This document shows positions 1 through 6,799 of a DNA stretch of 64,000 bases, piece by piece. Every line of letters starts with the position of its first letter. Position 1 is the first letter of the stretch. The position numbers and the translations under genes were made by a program. Source of the DNA: an uncultured Bulleidia sp. (GTDB taxonomy: Bacteria > Bacillota_I > Bacilli_A > Erysipelotrichales > Erysipelotrichaceae); contig CAKVIS010000004.1 of NCBI GenBank assembly GCA_934754415.1, positions 1 through 64,000 of the forward strand. Reading direction: 5' to 3'. The notes beneath the pieces were generated by a model that saw nothing but the letters and a program-made list of their open reading frames with translations, searched no databases and had not been told where the DNA came from.

Positions 1-98
1 TAGACTACTATCCTTAGCTTTAGTATATTTTGTTAATTCTCAATGATCATCAGTGCTTAACTTAATGACATTGCCTTTTCAGATGTGCCTTAAGTTTA
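1..98. other. Intergenic edge, nothing recognised
   Basis: This is the stretch beyond the gltX stop codon. It is A+T-rich, with no hairpin followed by a T-run on either strand and no ribosome site leading into a reading frame. No gene or terminator can be supported here. Confidence 0.5.
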
Positions 99-1571
99 TT
101 ATGCGTTAACTTCTTTATCAAGCTGAGCAATAGAAAGATTCAGTCTTCTTAATGTTTCAGTCTTACCTAAGATATCTGCAATTTCAATCGCTCCTCCAGG
201 AGTAAACTGCTTACCTGTTAAAGCAAGACGTAAAGGGAATAATACCTGTCCGTTCTTTCTTTCAAGTTTCTTAGGAATTTCCAGAAGTACACTATGCAGA
301 TTTTCCTGATTCCAGTTTGTTTCATCCATAGCTTCCAGTGTTTCTTTAGCAGCCTGTAAGGAAGATAAAGAAACATCCAATGTAGTCTTCATTTTCTTGT
401 TTACATACAAAGCATTGTCATAAGCCGGAAATTCATCAAAGAAATCAAGCATGCCAGGAATTTCCACTAATGTTTCAGCTCTTTGCTGAAGGATAGCAGC
501 AATCTTTTTGCCATCAAAGTCACCCTTTACAGCCTGATCGATATAAGGTTTTACAAGATCATAGTAACTATCCAGATCCATGCCTCTTAACCACATACCA
601 TTGATCCATTTCAGTTTGTCAGGATCAAAGATAGCACCCACTTTACCAATGTGTTTTACATTGAATGCCTGTACAAGTTCGTCTAATGTAAATATTTCCT
701 TATCTTCTTCAGGAGACCATCCCAGTAAAGCAATGTAATTTAGGATAGCTCCAGGTAAGTATCCCTTAGCGACCAGATCCTGGAAGGAAGCATCACCATT
801 TCTCTTGGAAAGTTTGTTATGTTCATCCTTCATAACAGGTGGACAATGAATATAGCGAGGAATTTCCCATTCAAATGCGTTATAAATCAGATTGTACTTA
901 GGTGTGGAGGACAAGTATTCCATACCACGGACAACGTCTGTAATACCCATCAGATGGTCATCTACTACGTTAGCAAAGTTATATGTAGGGAATCCATCAG
1001 ACTTCATAAGAATCTGTTCATCCAGAGTTTCGTTATCAACAGTAATTCTTCCGAATACTTCATCATCAAAAGAAGTTGTGCCTGTTTCTGGAATAGTCTG
1101 TCTGATAACAAATGCTTCGCCATTGGCAATTCTTGCTTCAGCTTCCTCTACACTTAATTTCTTACAAGGATCATCAAACTTGAAAGATTCACCACGAGCT
1201 TCCTGCAGTTCTCTTTGAGCATTAATCATTTCTTCATCACAGAAACAATAATGTGCTCCACCCTTCTGAATGAGTTCTTTAGCGTAATTCATATACATAC
1301 CGCTCTTAACTCTTTCAGACTGTACATATGAACCAACAGGTCCTCCAATGTCTGGTCCTTCATCATGATTCAGACCACACTGCTTCAATGTTTCATAAAT
1401 AATATCTGTGGCACCTTCGACAAGTCTACCCTGGTCAGTATCTTCGATACGAAGAATAAAAACTCCTTCAGGATCTTTTTTAGCTACCAGATAAGCATAT
1501 AAGGCAGTACGTAAGTTACCGATATGCATATAGCCAGTTGGAGAAGGTGCAAATCTAGTTCTGATTGCCAT
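99..1571 (-). CDS. gltX: Glutamyl-tRNA synthetase
   Basis: Class I aminoacyl-tRNA synthetase that charges tRNA-Glu in the cytoplasm. The Rossmann signature PSPTGYMHIGN lies at the N terminus (HIGH-type motif HIGN) and the KMSKS-type loop reads KLSKRNG near residue 255. A Cys pair (YCFC) around residue 110 fits the zinc region. The 490 aa length is normal for the family. Start: an AAAGGAG box is 3 nt from an upstream ATG at 1577 but 9 nt from the ATG at 1571, so 1571 is preferred. The gene lies directly downstream of a tRNA-Gln on the same strand. No glutaminyl-tRNA synthetase is seen in the window; in most Bacillota GltX also misacylates tRNA-Gln for GatCAB, so a non-discriminating enzyme is likely but inferred. 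Confidence 0.95.
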   Translation of the reverse strand: MAIRTRFAPSPTGYMHIGNLRTALYAYLVAKKDPEGVFILRIEDTDQGRLVEGATDIIYETLKQCGLNHDEGPDIGGPVGSYVQSERVKSGMYMNYAKELIQKGGAHYCFCDEEMINAQRELQEARGESFKFDDPCKKLSVEEAEARIANGEAFVIRQTIPETGTTSFDDEVFGRITVDNETLDEQILMKSDGFPTYNFANVVDDHLMGITDVVRGMEYLSSTPKYNLIYNAFEWEIPRYIHCPPVMKDEHNKLSKRNGDASFQDLVAKGYLPGAILNYIALLGWSPEEDKEIFTLDELVQAFNVKHIGKVGAIFDPDKLKWINGMWLRGMDLDSYYDLVKPYIDQAVKGDFDGKKIAAILQQRAETLVEIPGMLDFFDEFPAYDNALYVNKKMKTTLDVSLSSLQAAKETLEAMDETNWNQENLHSVLLEIPKKLERKNGQVLFPLRLALTGKQFTPGGAIEIADILGKTETLRRLNLSIAQLDKEVNA

Positions 1572-1628
1572 TTTCATTAACTCCTTTAAACATATCTATT
1601 TTACACTTAAAAAGCATATAAATAAATA

Positions 1629-1657
1629 AAAAATAACCAATCTTATGACTGGTTATC
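1629..1657 (-). terminator. Intrinsic terminator after tRNA-Gln
   Basis: Read on the minus strand, a 7-bp stem ATAACCA/TGGTTAT is followed by a T-rich tail. It lies 7 nt downstream of the tRNA-Gln 3' end and before gltX, so gltX either depends on read-through or has its own weak promoter. Confidence 0.65.
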
Positions 1658-1663
1658 TTTAGG

Positions 1664-1736
1664 CTGGGATAGAGAGATTCGAACTCCCGAGATGACTGGT
1701 TCAGAGCCAGTTGCCTTACCGCTTGGCTATATCCCA
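1664..1736 (-). tRNA. tRNA-Gln (anticodon CUG)
   Basis: Complete 73-nt cloverleaf. The acceptor arm TGGGATA pairs with TATCCCA, the T-arm contains GTTCGAATC, and the anticodon stem ACTGG/CCAGT encloses the loop CTCTGAA, giving anticodon CTG, which reads CAG. The discriminator is G and CCA is not encoded, so the CCA-adding enzyme is needed. It lies immediately upstream of gltX on the same strand. This is the C34 isoacceptor; a UUG tRNA-Gln to read CAA must be elsewhere. Confidence 0.93.
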
Positions 1737-1748
1737 ATTGCAGAAATA

Positions 1749-1776
1749 ATTATATGGAATATTTAGAAAAAAGCAA
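1749..1776 (-). promoter_or_regulatory. Promoter of tRNA-Gln
   Basis: A sigma-A-type promoter: -35 TTGCTT (1771-1776), 16-nt spacer, -10 TATAAT (1749-1754), ending 12 nt before the mature tRNA 5' end. Confidence 0.75.
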
Positions 1777-1993
1777 CAGTATTTTTTAAATTTACGTAAA
1801 AAAGGTGTCACTTTTTTATTATAAAATCCATTTAAACCGCTTAAATACAGGAAAATCTAACATAATACATTTTTTCAAAATTTTTTTCACCTCCACCTAT
1901 TTTATCTTTAACAAAAAAAGCAATCAGAAAAATTCAAATTCACTTTCAGCAAAAATGCAATATCTTTCTGACTACTTTAATTATTATATAACT

Positions 1994-3490
1994 CTAATAC
2001 CCGAACACAGATTCAGGATGTATCTTACAAGGAGCACTTGCTCCCTGATCACATAAATGATTATACAGATCATATCCCCATCCAGTATGGAATTCCAGTT
2101 CTCCATCCCACGTCTGTGCAAATGTAGAAAAATTAGAAGAAGAACCTAAATAAAATAATTCAATGTGTAAATGCGGACCTGTTGAACTTCCAGAGGTACC
2201 AACTCTTGCAAGCGTATCTCCTCCATTGACTATATCCCCTACGCTTACAGTTAAAGTACCTGCATAAAGGTGATAATACTTAGCAGCATATAATCCACCG
2301 TTATTTACAAACAGAAGCACAATCTGATTACCTCCGCCAGACCAGGAACTTTGATAGTACTGATACTTAGACGCAAAAGCACCACAAGGACTGTTCAGAT
2401 ATCCATCAGGACAACCATCATAAGTATACAGAATAACTCCGTTTCCAATAGCCACTACTGGTGTAACACCTTTTGTGACATTTACGCCATAATCCGCTCC
2501 TAAGTGCAGTGCACCTGATCCATACATAAAGCTACCTGCACCTGCAGACAAATGAGCTCCTGGTACAGGATGATAAAACCCAGAAGTCAGAGGAACATAT
2601 TCTCCATTATTTCCTGCATTCTGATTGGCAATCCTGTCCAGCTGATCAGCAATAGATTTCATAGTTGCCTGAATATCTGAAATAGAATCTGTTACCATTT
2701 CTCTGTTTGTATTCTGTTCATCAAGCTGTTTTCTGTATTCAGCTTCTATCACTTCTGCTTCATGTTGTTTGACTAAGGCTTCATCACTTTTAGACTGTAA
2801 ATCAGCTTTAGCCGTTTCCAGTTCCTGTTTAGCAGTTTCAAGCACCTGCTTATCAGATTCCAACTGTGCTTTAATAGCACTTAATTCATTAATCAAAGCA
2901 TTTAAGATTTTAAGATCTCTGTTATTCCTGTTAGTTACCGTAGAAAGAGCATTGGCTATGCGCAGAAAGTCAGAAAAAGTTTTAGCGCCCATCAGAATGT
3001 CCACATATTTATTCAATCTCATGGAGTCCTGTGCTTCACTGATTCTGTTTTTTACAGTCCCTCTAAGAGCAGCAACTTCAACATTTTTTTCATCAATCAA
3101 CTTCTGTTCTTTATCAATTTCATCCTGTTTTGAAGCAATCTCTTTTTCTTTAGTTTTAATTTTGGCATCAAGATCGTCAATCTGAGTATTGAGATTATCT
3201 ATTTCAGCTTTGTAATTTTCAATTTTAGCCAGATATTCAGAAATATTTGCATTGATTTCACTTCGTTTGGCATCAATTGCCTCCAATTGCTTTTTCAGAT
3301 CATCAGACTGATTCTCAACGTAATTTTTATAGCCTTCACAGCTTTTCATCTGTTCTTCGCTAAGACTAGTAGAATTGGTACATAATTTAGTCCAGTAAGC
3401 AGTATCAGAATAATCTTCTGCTTCAACAATAACAGGAAAAACCACACATAGTAATGTGATTGAAAGTAGTGTAATAAGTAGCTTTTTCAT
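1994..3490 (-). CDS. Secreted coiled-coil peptidoglycan hydrolase with M23 peptidase domain
   Basis: Predicted exported cell-wall endopeptidase of the PcsB/EnvC/CwlO-like type. From MKKLL it begins with a signal peptide of about 24 residues. A long heptad-rich coiled coil (roughly residues 40-290, rich in K, E, D and Q) follows, then a C-terminal LytM/M23 zinc-peptidase domain. The M23 ligand motifs are visible as HLGADYG and GPHLHIE. Coiled-coil M23 proteins of this shape are usually controlled by FtsEX at the division site; no ftsEX is in the window, so that link is inference. Reading could extend upstream to an ATG at 3526, but the signal peptide begins at 3490. No Shine-Dalgarno sequence is present, and an extended -10 box sits 6 nt before this ATG, suggesting a leaderless mRNA. 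Confidence 0.85.
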   Translation of the reverse strand: MKKLLITLLSITLLCVVFPVIVEAEDYSDTAYWTKLCTNSTSLSEEQMKSCEGYKNYVENQSDDLKKQLEAIDAKRSEINANISEYLAKIENYKAEIDNLNTQIDDLDAKIKTKEKEIASKQDEIDKEQKLIDEKNVEVAALRGTVKNRISEAQDSMRLNKYVDILMGAKTFSDFLRIANALSTVTNRNNRDLKILNALINELSAIKAQLESDKQVLETAKQELETAKADLQSKSDEALVKQHEAEVIEAEYRKQLDEQNTNREMVTDSISDIQATMKSIADQLDRIANQNAGNNGEYVPLTSGFYHPVPGAHLSAGAGSFMYGSGALHLGADYGVNVTKGVTPVVAIGNGVILYTYDGCPDGYLNSPCGAFASKYQYYQSSWSGGGNQIVLLFVNNGGLYAAKYYHLYAGTLTVSVGDIVNGGDTLARVGTSGSSTGPHLHIELFYLGSSSNFSTFAQTWDGELEFHTGWGYDLYNHLCDQGASAPCKIHPESVFGY

Positions 3491-3496
3491 GGCTTC

Positions 3497-3505
3497 ATTG
3501 TAACA
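3497..3505 (-). promoter_or_regulatory. Extended -10 promoter of the M23 hydrolase gene
   Basis: TG-T-TACAAT on the minus strand, 6 nt before the ATG at 3490. A start site 7 nt after the hexamer would fall on the A of ATG. No good -35 was found. Confidence 0.5.
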
Positions 3506-3571
3506 AAGAAAACTCATCATGAACATAGCAAAAAAATTAGTATCAGATAAACAACATTATGTTGCAAAAAT

Positions 3572-3602
3572 AAAAAAATAGCCCGAAAATACGAGCTATT
3601 TA
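3572..3602 (-). terminator. Intrinsic terminator after tRNA-Glu
   Basis: Minus strand: stem AAATAGCTCG/CGGGCTATTT (one G-U pair) with a short loop and a run of seven T. It starts within 4 nt of the tRNA-Glu 3' end and probably ends the infC-rpmI-rplT-tRNA transcript. Confidence 0.8.
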
Positions 3603-3605
3603 CAG

Positions 3606-3679
3606 TGATACGTACGGGGTTCGAACCCGTGAATGCCGCCTTGAGAGGGCGGTGTGTTGAGCCACTTCACCAACGTACC
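3606..3679 (-). tRNA. tRNA-Glu (anticodon CUC)
   Basis: Complete 74-nt cloverleaf. The acceptor arm GGTACGT pairs with ACGTATC (one G-U pair), and the T-arm contains GGTTCGAACC. The anticodon stem CCGCC/GGCGG encloses CTCTCAA, giving anticodon CTC, which reads GAG. The discriminator is A and CCA is not encoded. It lies 34 nt downstream of rplT with no promoter between, so it is probably processed from the ribosomal-protein transcript. A UUC isoacceptor must exist elsewhere to read GAA. Confidence 0.92.
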
Positions 3680-3685
3680 ATAAGA

Positions 3686-3701
3686 AGAGGGTTTCCCCTC
3701 T
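3686..3701 (-). other. GAAA-loop hairpin between rplT and tRNA-Glu
   Basis: Six-bp stem AGAGGG/CCCTCT closed by a GAAA (GNRA-type) tetraloop on the minus strand, with no strong T-run after it. It sits 6 nt upstream of the mature tRNA 5' end. It looks like a processing or stabilising hairpin rather than a full terminator. Confidence 0.5.
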
Positions 3702-3713
3702 GAATTGCATAAA

Positions 3714-4067
3714 TTAGTTTAACTGTGCTTTTGCTGCATCAACTAATTCTTTGAATGCTTTTTCATCGTGAATAGCGATTTCAGAAAGCATCTTTCTGTT
3801 TACGTTGATGTTAGCAAGTTTTAAACCATGCATGAACTTAGAATAAGATAAATCGTAAGGTCTTACAGCTGCATTGATACGTGCAATCCATAATTTACGC
3901 ATTTCTCTCTTAGTCTGTTTACGTCCAATATATGCATACTTTTGGCTATGCATAACCTGTTCATGGGCTGTTCTGTAAAGTAAATGTTTACTTCCAAAAT
4001 AACCTTTAGCAAGTTTTAATACCTTTTTACGTCTATTACGTGTAGGTGTAGATCCTTTAACTCTCAT
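3714..4067 (-). CDS. rplT: 50S ribosomal protein L20
   Basis: Basic 117-aa protein of the large subunit, needed early in 50S assembly. The N-terminal basic tail and the conserved block [15 protein letters not shown] followed by [18 protein letters not shown] identify L20; length is normal. It is third in the infC-rpmI-rplT operon, 20 nt after rpmI, with an SD (GGAG) before the ATG. In Firmicutes L20 represses this operon by binding the leader; the leader here (4893-5017) fits that arrangement. Confidence 0.97.
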   Translation of the reverse strand: MRVKGSTPTRNRRKKVLKLAKGYFGSKHLLYRTAHEQVMHSQKYAYIGRKQTKREMRKLWIARINAAVRPYDLSYSKFMHGLKLANINVNRKMLSEIAIHDEKAFKELVDAAKAQLN

Positions 4068-4087
4068 CTTTTGTTACTCCTTCCTGC

Positions 4088-4309
4088 TTAACCCTGTAAC
4101 AACTGGCTGTCACGCTTGAAATCTGCGCTGCTTGCAGTTGTACGCTTTCTCAAATGCATCTTCTGCTTATGAGACTTGTTTGCAGCGAAGTGAGATACAT
4201 AGTTGTGCTGAGCTGTAATCTTTCCGCTACCAGTAACCTTTACTCTCTTTGCAAAGGTCTTCTTTGTTTTCATCTTAATCTTCTTCGGCTTCTTTGCTTT
4301 TGCTTTCAT
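4088..4309 (-). CDS. rpmI: 50S ribosomal protein L35
   Basis: Small basic ribosomal protein. The core KTKKTFAKRVKVTGSGKI followed by HLRKRTT is typical of L35. The protein is 73 aa rather than the usual 64-66 because of a lysine-rich N-terminal extension of about 12 residues. The start at 4309 is supported by AAAGGAG at good spacing; starting at the internal Met (4273) would restore the usual length but has no visible SD. Middle gene of infC-rpmI-rplT. Confidence 0.95.
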   Translation of the reverse strand: MKAKAKKPKKIKMKTKKTFAKRVKVTGSGKITAQHNYVSHFAANKSHKQKMHLRKRTTASSADFKRDSQLLQG

Positions 4310-4325
4310 AGTAATTCTCCTTTAC

Positions 4326-4874
4326 TTATTTCTTCTTTGGAGCAAATACAACGGACATTGTATTTCCTTCCATGTTTGGTTGTTTCTCAACAGAAGCTAT
4401 ATCAGAAATACCTTCAATGAACTTATTCATGACTTCACGTCCAACTTCCTGACGTGTAATCATACGTCCTCTGAACTTCATATCGATACGCACTTTCTGT
4501 CCTTCTTCAATCCAGTCTCTGGAACGATTCAGTTTTGTTTCAAAATCGTGCTGATCGATAACCGGTGAAACACGTAATGCTTTCACCTCAGTCACATGCT
4601 GGTTCTTTTTTGCTTCTCTTGCTTTTTTTTGAGACTCAAAACGATACTTTCCATAGTCAAGAATCTTACAGACAGGAACCTTTGCACCAGGAGCAACACA
4701 CATAAGATCCATATTCATATCATATGCCTTATCTAATGCTTCTCTTCTCTGCATTGTGCCAAGCTGTTCGCCTTCCGGACCAATGACAAGAACTTCTTTA
4801 AAGCGGATAGCTTCATTTACCAGATCATCACTGGTATTCTTGCCACCATTCATATTTCTTTTAAACTTTGCCAA
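4326..4874 (-). CDS. infC: Translation initiation factor IF-3 (TTG start)
   Basis: IF-3 binds the 30S subunit, prevents premature 50S joining and proofreads the start codon. The N-domain (NEAIRFKEVLVIGPEGEQLG), linker and C-domain (AKVPVCKILDYGKYRFE, then RGRMITRQEVG) are all present. Start choice: an in-frame ATG exists at 4892, but the SD-like sequence GGGAGG lies downstream of it and 5 nt before a TTG at 4874. Initiation at TTG gives a protein beginning MAKFKRNMNGG, 182 aa, close to the family norm. Rare start codons in infC are a known autoregulatory device because IF-3 discriminates against them. First gene of the operon with rpmI and rplT. Confidence 0.93.
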   Translation of the reverse strand: MAKFKRNMNGGKNTSDDLVNEAIRFKEVLVIGPEGEQLGTMQRREALDKAYDMNMDLMCVAPGAKVPVCKILDYGKYRFESQKKAREAKKNQHVTEVKALRVSPVIDQHDFETKLNRSRDWIEEGQKVRIDMKFRGRMITRQEVGREVMNKFIEGISDIASVEKQPNMEGNTMSVVFAPKKK

Positions 4875-4892
4875 GTAAACCTCCCGTAACAT

Positions 4893-5017
4893 ATGAAAAG
4901 CAGGTACAGAAGCCGCACCTGCCTAAAAGTCTAACTTACTTCCTTCGGCATTCTACCCAGGTCCTTCGGACACTCGGGTGAGAAGCGGTGCTTCTTCTTT
5001 CCGTTTTTCAGATTACT
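4893..5017 (-). promoter_or_regulatory. infC operon leader (L20/IF-3 leader type)
   Basis: About 125 nt of structured untranslated leader. On the minus strand there is a GAAGAAGC/GCTTCT hairpin, two CCGAAGGA segments, and a strong hairpin GCAGGT/ACCTGC followed by TTTT shortly before the infC SD. Position, size and the late hairpin with a T-run match the L20-binding attenuation leader of Firmicutes infC operons. A covariance search with the Rfam L20 leader model would settle it. Confidence 0.7.
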
Positions 5018-5022
5018 CAATC

Positions 5023-5051
5023 ATTAAACTGTATATCTGTCTTTTTGTCAA
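5023..5051 (-). promoter_or_regulatory. Promoter of infC-rpmI-rplT
   Basis: -35 TTGACA (5046-5051), 17-nt spacer, -10 TTTAAT (5023-5028). It lies directly upstream of the leader and just past the stop codon of the preceding gene. Confidence 0.8.
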
Positions 5052-5054
5052 CAG

Positions 5055-5381
5055 TTAAATTTCAAAACCTTCAACATTTACTGCTACATCGCTGGCTTTA
5101 AAACCAGTCATGAACAAAATGTTCTCATAAATCTTATTTTGTAAAAGTTCAGCTGTTGCATTCACGTTTGCGCCATATTTCACTTTGACATCAACACTGA
5201 CATACAGCTGTCCTTTTTCAATCTTAACAGTAACAGGTTTATTAAATCTACCCTGCTTGATTGCCACAACATTTTCGATATCATCAATACTGATATTGGC
5301 AATACTTTCAAATACAGATTTATTAATGGCAATCATGCCATTTTCTTCATTCTTTTCAATCACTACATAATCCTGTGCCAT
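5055..5381 (-). CDS. Asp23/Gls24 family envelope stress-like protein
   Basis: Protein of 108 aa matching the Asp23/Gls24 (DUF322, YloU-like) family: an N-terminal GMIAINKSVFESIA segment, the hydrophobic block ENVVAIKQGRF, a central VTVKIEKGQLYVSVDVKVKYG strand pair and a C-terminal VAVNVEGF. The family is cytoplasmic, often membrane-associated, linked in some cocci to alkaline or envelope stress. The exact role here is unknown. It has a good SD and is last in the truB-ribF-rsmF-RelA/SpoT-like operon, 41 nt after its neighbour. Confidence 0.85.
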   Translation of the reverse strand: MAQDYVVIEKNEENGMIAINKSVFESIANISIDDIENVVAIKQGRFNKPVTVKIEKGQLYVSVDVKVKYGANVNATAELLQNKIYENILFMTGFKASDVAVNVEGFEI

Positions 5382-5422
5382 ATGAATTAATCTCCTTGTC
5401 TTTAGTATACCAAAGATTCATC

Positions 5423-6793
5423 TCATTTGAAAATAACTCTTATCTGATGCAGTAATGCACTGGATATTGCAGGCAGATCATTTTCAAAGTCATCAAATTT
5501 TGGATATCTTTCTTCCAGAACGTGAATATATTTCTTAAATACATCCATTACTTTTAACAGATTTTCTTCATGAACTATATCGATGGACCCAACTTCTACC
5601 AGCCCACTTGCAAGTACTTCCAGCAGATCATTCTGAGCCTGTTTCTGTTTGGATACTGTGTATGATGAGAAAGTTTCAATATACCAACCCGGCTGAACTA
5701 TCAGCATCTTGATAACACTGATAAAATCCTCAAAATCTTCATAGTTATTCCCAGGTTGAATGCTGAATAACATGGCAAAAAATATGTGCCATTGAAAATT
5801 AGTATTCATTACTTTTTCCCAGTAATTTCCAAGGATACTTGTAAACTTGTCATCAGATTCAAAAGGGTGTTCCAGGTAAATTTCCTGCTTGAAATCCAGA
5901 TTACAGGTGGCAAGAAAATTCAGATGTTCAAGATATTCCACCATCAAATCTCGGTTTCTTGTACCATTTAAAAAATCTCTGACATAACTATACTGTGCAA
6001 GAATAGCACTGCATTTTTTAAAGTCAGTGGTAAAGCCGACAGATTCCATCATTTTCGCATTCACAAGTTCATTGATAGATCTTGCCACAAAGACTTTAAA
6101 CCCTTTTTCATCCATACCAATCTGCTTATCCTGAGATCTCTGAGATATCTCGTTATACATGATTTCAAGCTGTCTGTCCACAACATCAAGATTATCACGT
6201 ATTGCTCCCAGCATGGATTTGTTAAATCTGTCATAAACAACAAAATCCGGATTTTTATACACTACCTGATGTTCAATATCACTCCAGAAATTATGTACCA
6301 GAGATTTGATCTGCAATTCAAAATTGATGCGATTACCATTAAACATGTAATATCCATCCATTCTGTAAATAGTAAATCCATTACGCTGATACTGAGGTTG
6401 TGGCATTTTGATATTCAGAAAAGTATTCTGATCCACTTTACATTGCGCATAGCCTTCTTCCGTTGATTCAAACTGTTTCAGTAAATATTGATACAGTTCA
6501 TGTTCATTTCTGATAAAACGACATTGTATGGTAATACCAATCAAATCATGCAGATTCAGAATGGACTCTTCTCCGCTGGCATAATCCAGATAAAACTGAT
6601 TACGTATCAGTTTTTCCTGAAGACTTTTCCTGGTTTTTATACGTGACGAAAAAGAAATCACGACATCCTGTTTAGATTCCATCAACTCTTTAAAAACTCT
6701 CTGAATCTGTCCCATGGCATATTCATACCCACCCAGATGCATGTCATAGTATTTCAGCGTTTCTTCAATATAAGAAAACAATTGTAATTCCAT
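5423..6793 (-). CDS. RelA/SpoT-domain protein (putative long alarmone synthetase)
   Basis: Predicted (p)ppGpp synthetase-like protein. The N-terminal half carries RelA/SpoT synthetase signatures: SRIKTRKSLQEKL near residue 48, DLIGITIQCRF near 84, and FELQIKSLVHNFW then SDIEHQVVYK near 160-180, where the Glu of ELQI is the expected catalytic acid. No HD hydrolase, TGS or ACT domain is visible. At 456 aa it is about twice the length of single-domain small alarmone synthetases; the roughly 250-residue C-terminal half is predicted mostly helical and is not recognised. It starts 6 nt after rsmF stops, with an AGGTGA SD, so it is co-transcribed with tRNA/rRNA modification genes. Catalytic activity is inferred. 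Confidence 0.75.
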   Translation of the reverse strand: MELQLFSYIEETLKYYDMHLGGYEYAMGQIQRVFKELMESKQDVVISFSSRIKTRKSLQEKLIRNQFYLDYASGEESILNLHDLIGITIQCRFIRNEHELYQYLLKQFESTEEGYAQCKVDQNTFLNIKMPQPQYQRNGFTIYRMDGYYMFNGNRINFELQIKSLVHNFWSDIEHQVVYKNPDFVVYDRFNKSMLGAIRDNLDVVDRQLEIMYNEISQRSQDKQIGMDEKGFKVFVARSINELVNAKMMESVGFTTDFKKCSAILAQYSYVRDFLNGTRNRDLMVEYLEHLNFLATCNLDFKQEIYLEHPFESDDKFTSILGNYWEKVMNTNFQWHIFFAMLFSIQPGNNYEDFEDFISVIKMLIVQPGWYIETFSSYTVSKQKQAQNDLLEVLASGLVEVGSIDIVHEENLLKVMDVFKKYIHVLEERYPKFDDFENDLPAISSALLHQIRVIFK

Positions 6794-6799
6794 TATCTA

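Noticed and set aside
1798..1821. AAAAAAGGTGTCACTTTTTT as a terminator
   Set aside because: The inverted repeat is broken by a bulge; the stem is almost only A-T pairs, and no gene ends immediately before it.
1805..2056. 83-codon plus-strand frame after tRNA-Gln
   Set aside because: Very A+T-rich, no SD, overlaps the end of the M23 gene; no domain.
4875..4892. ATG start for infC at 4892
   Set aside because: The ribosome site lies after this ATG, so it cannot direct initiation there.
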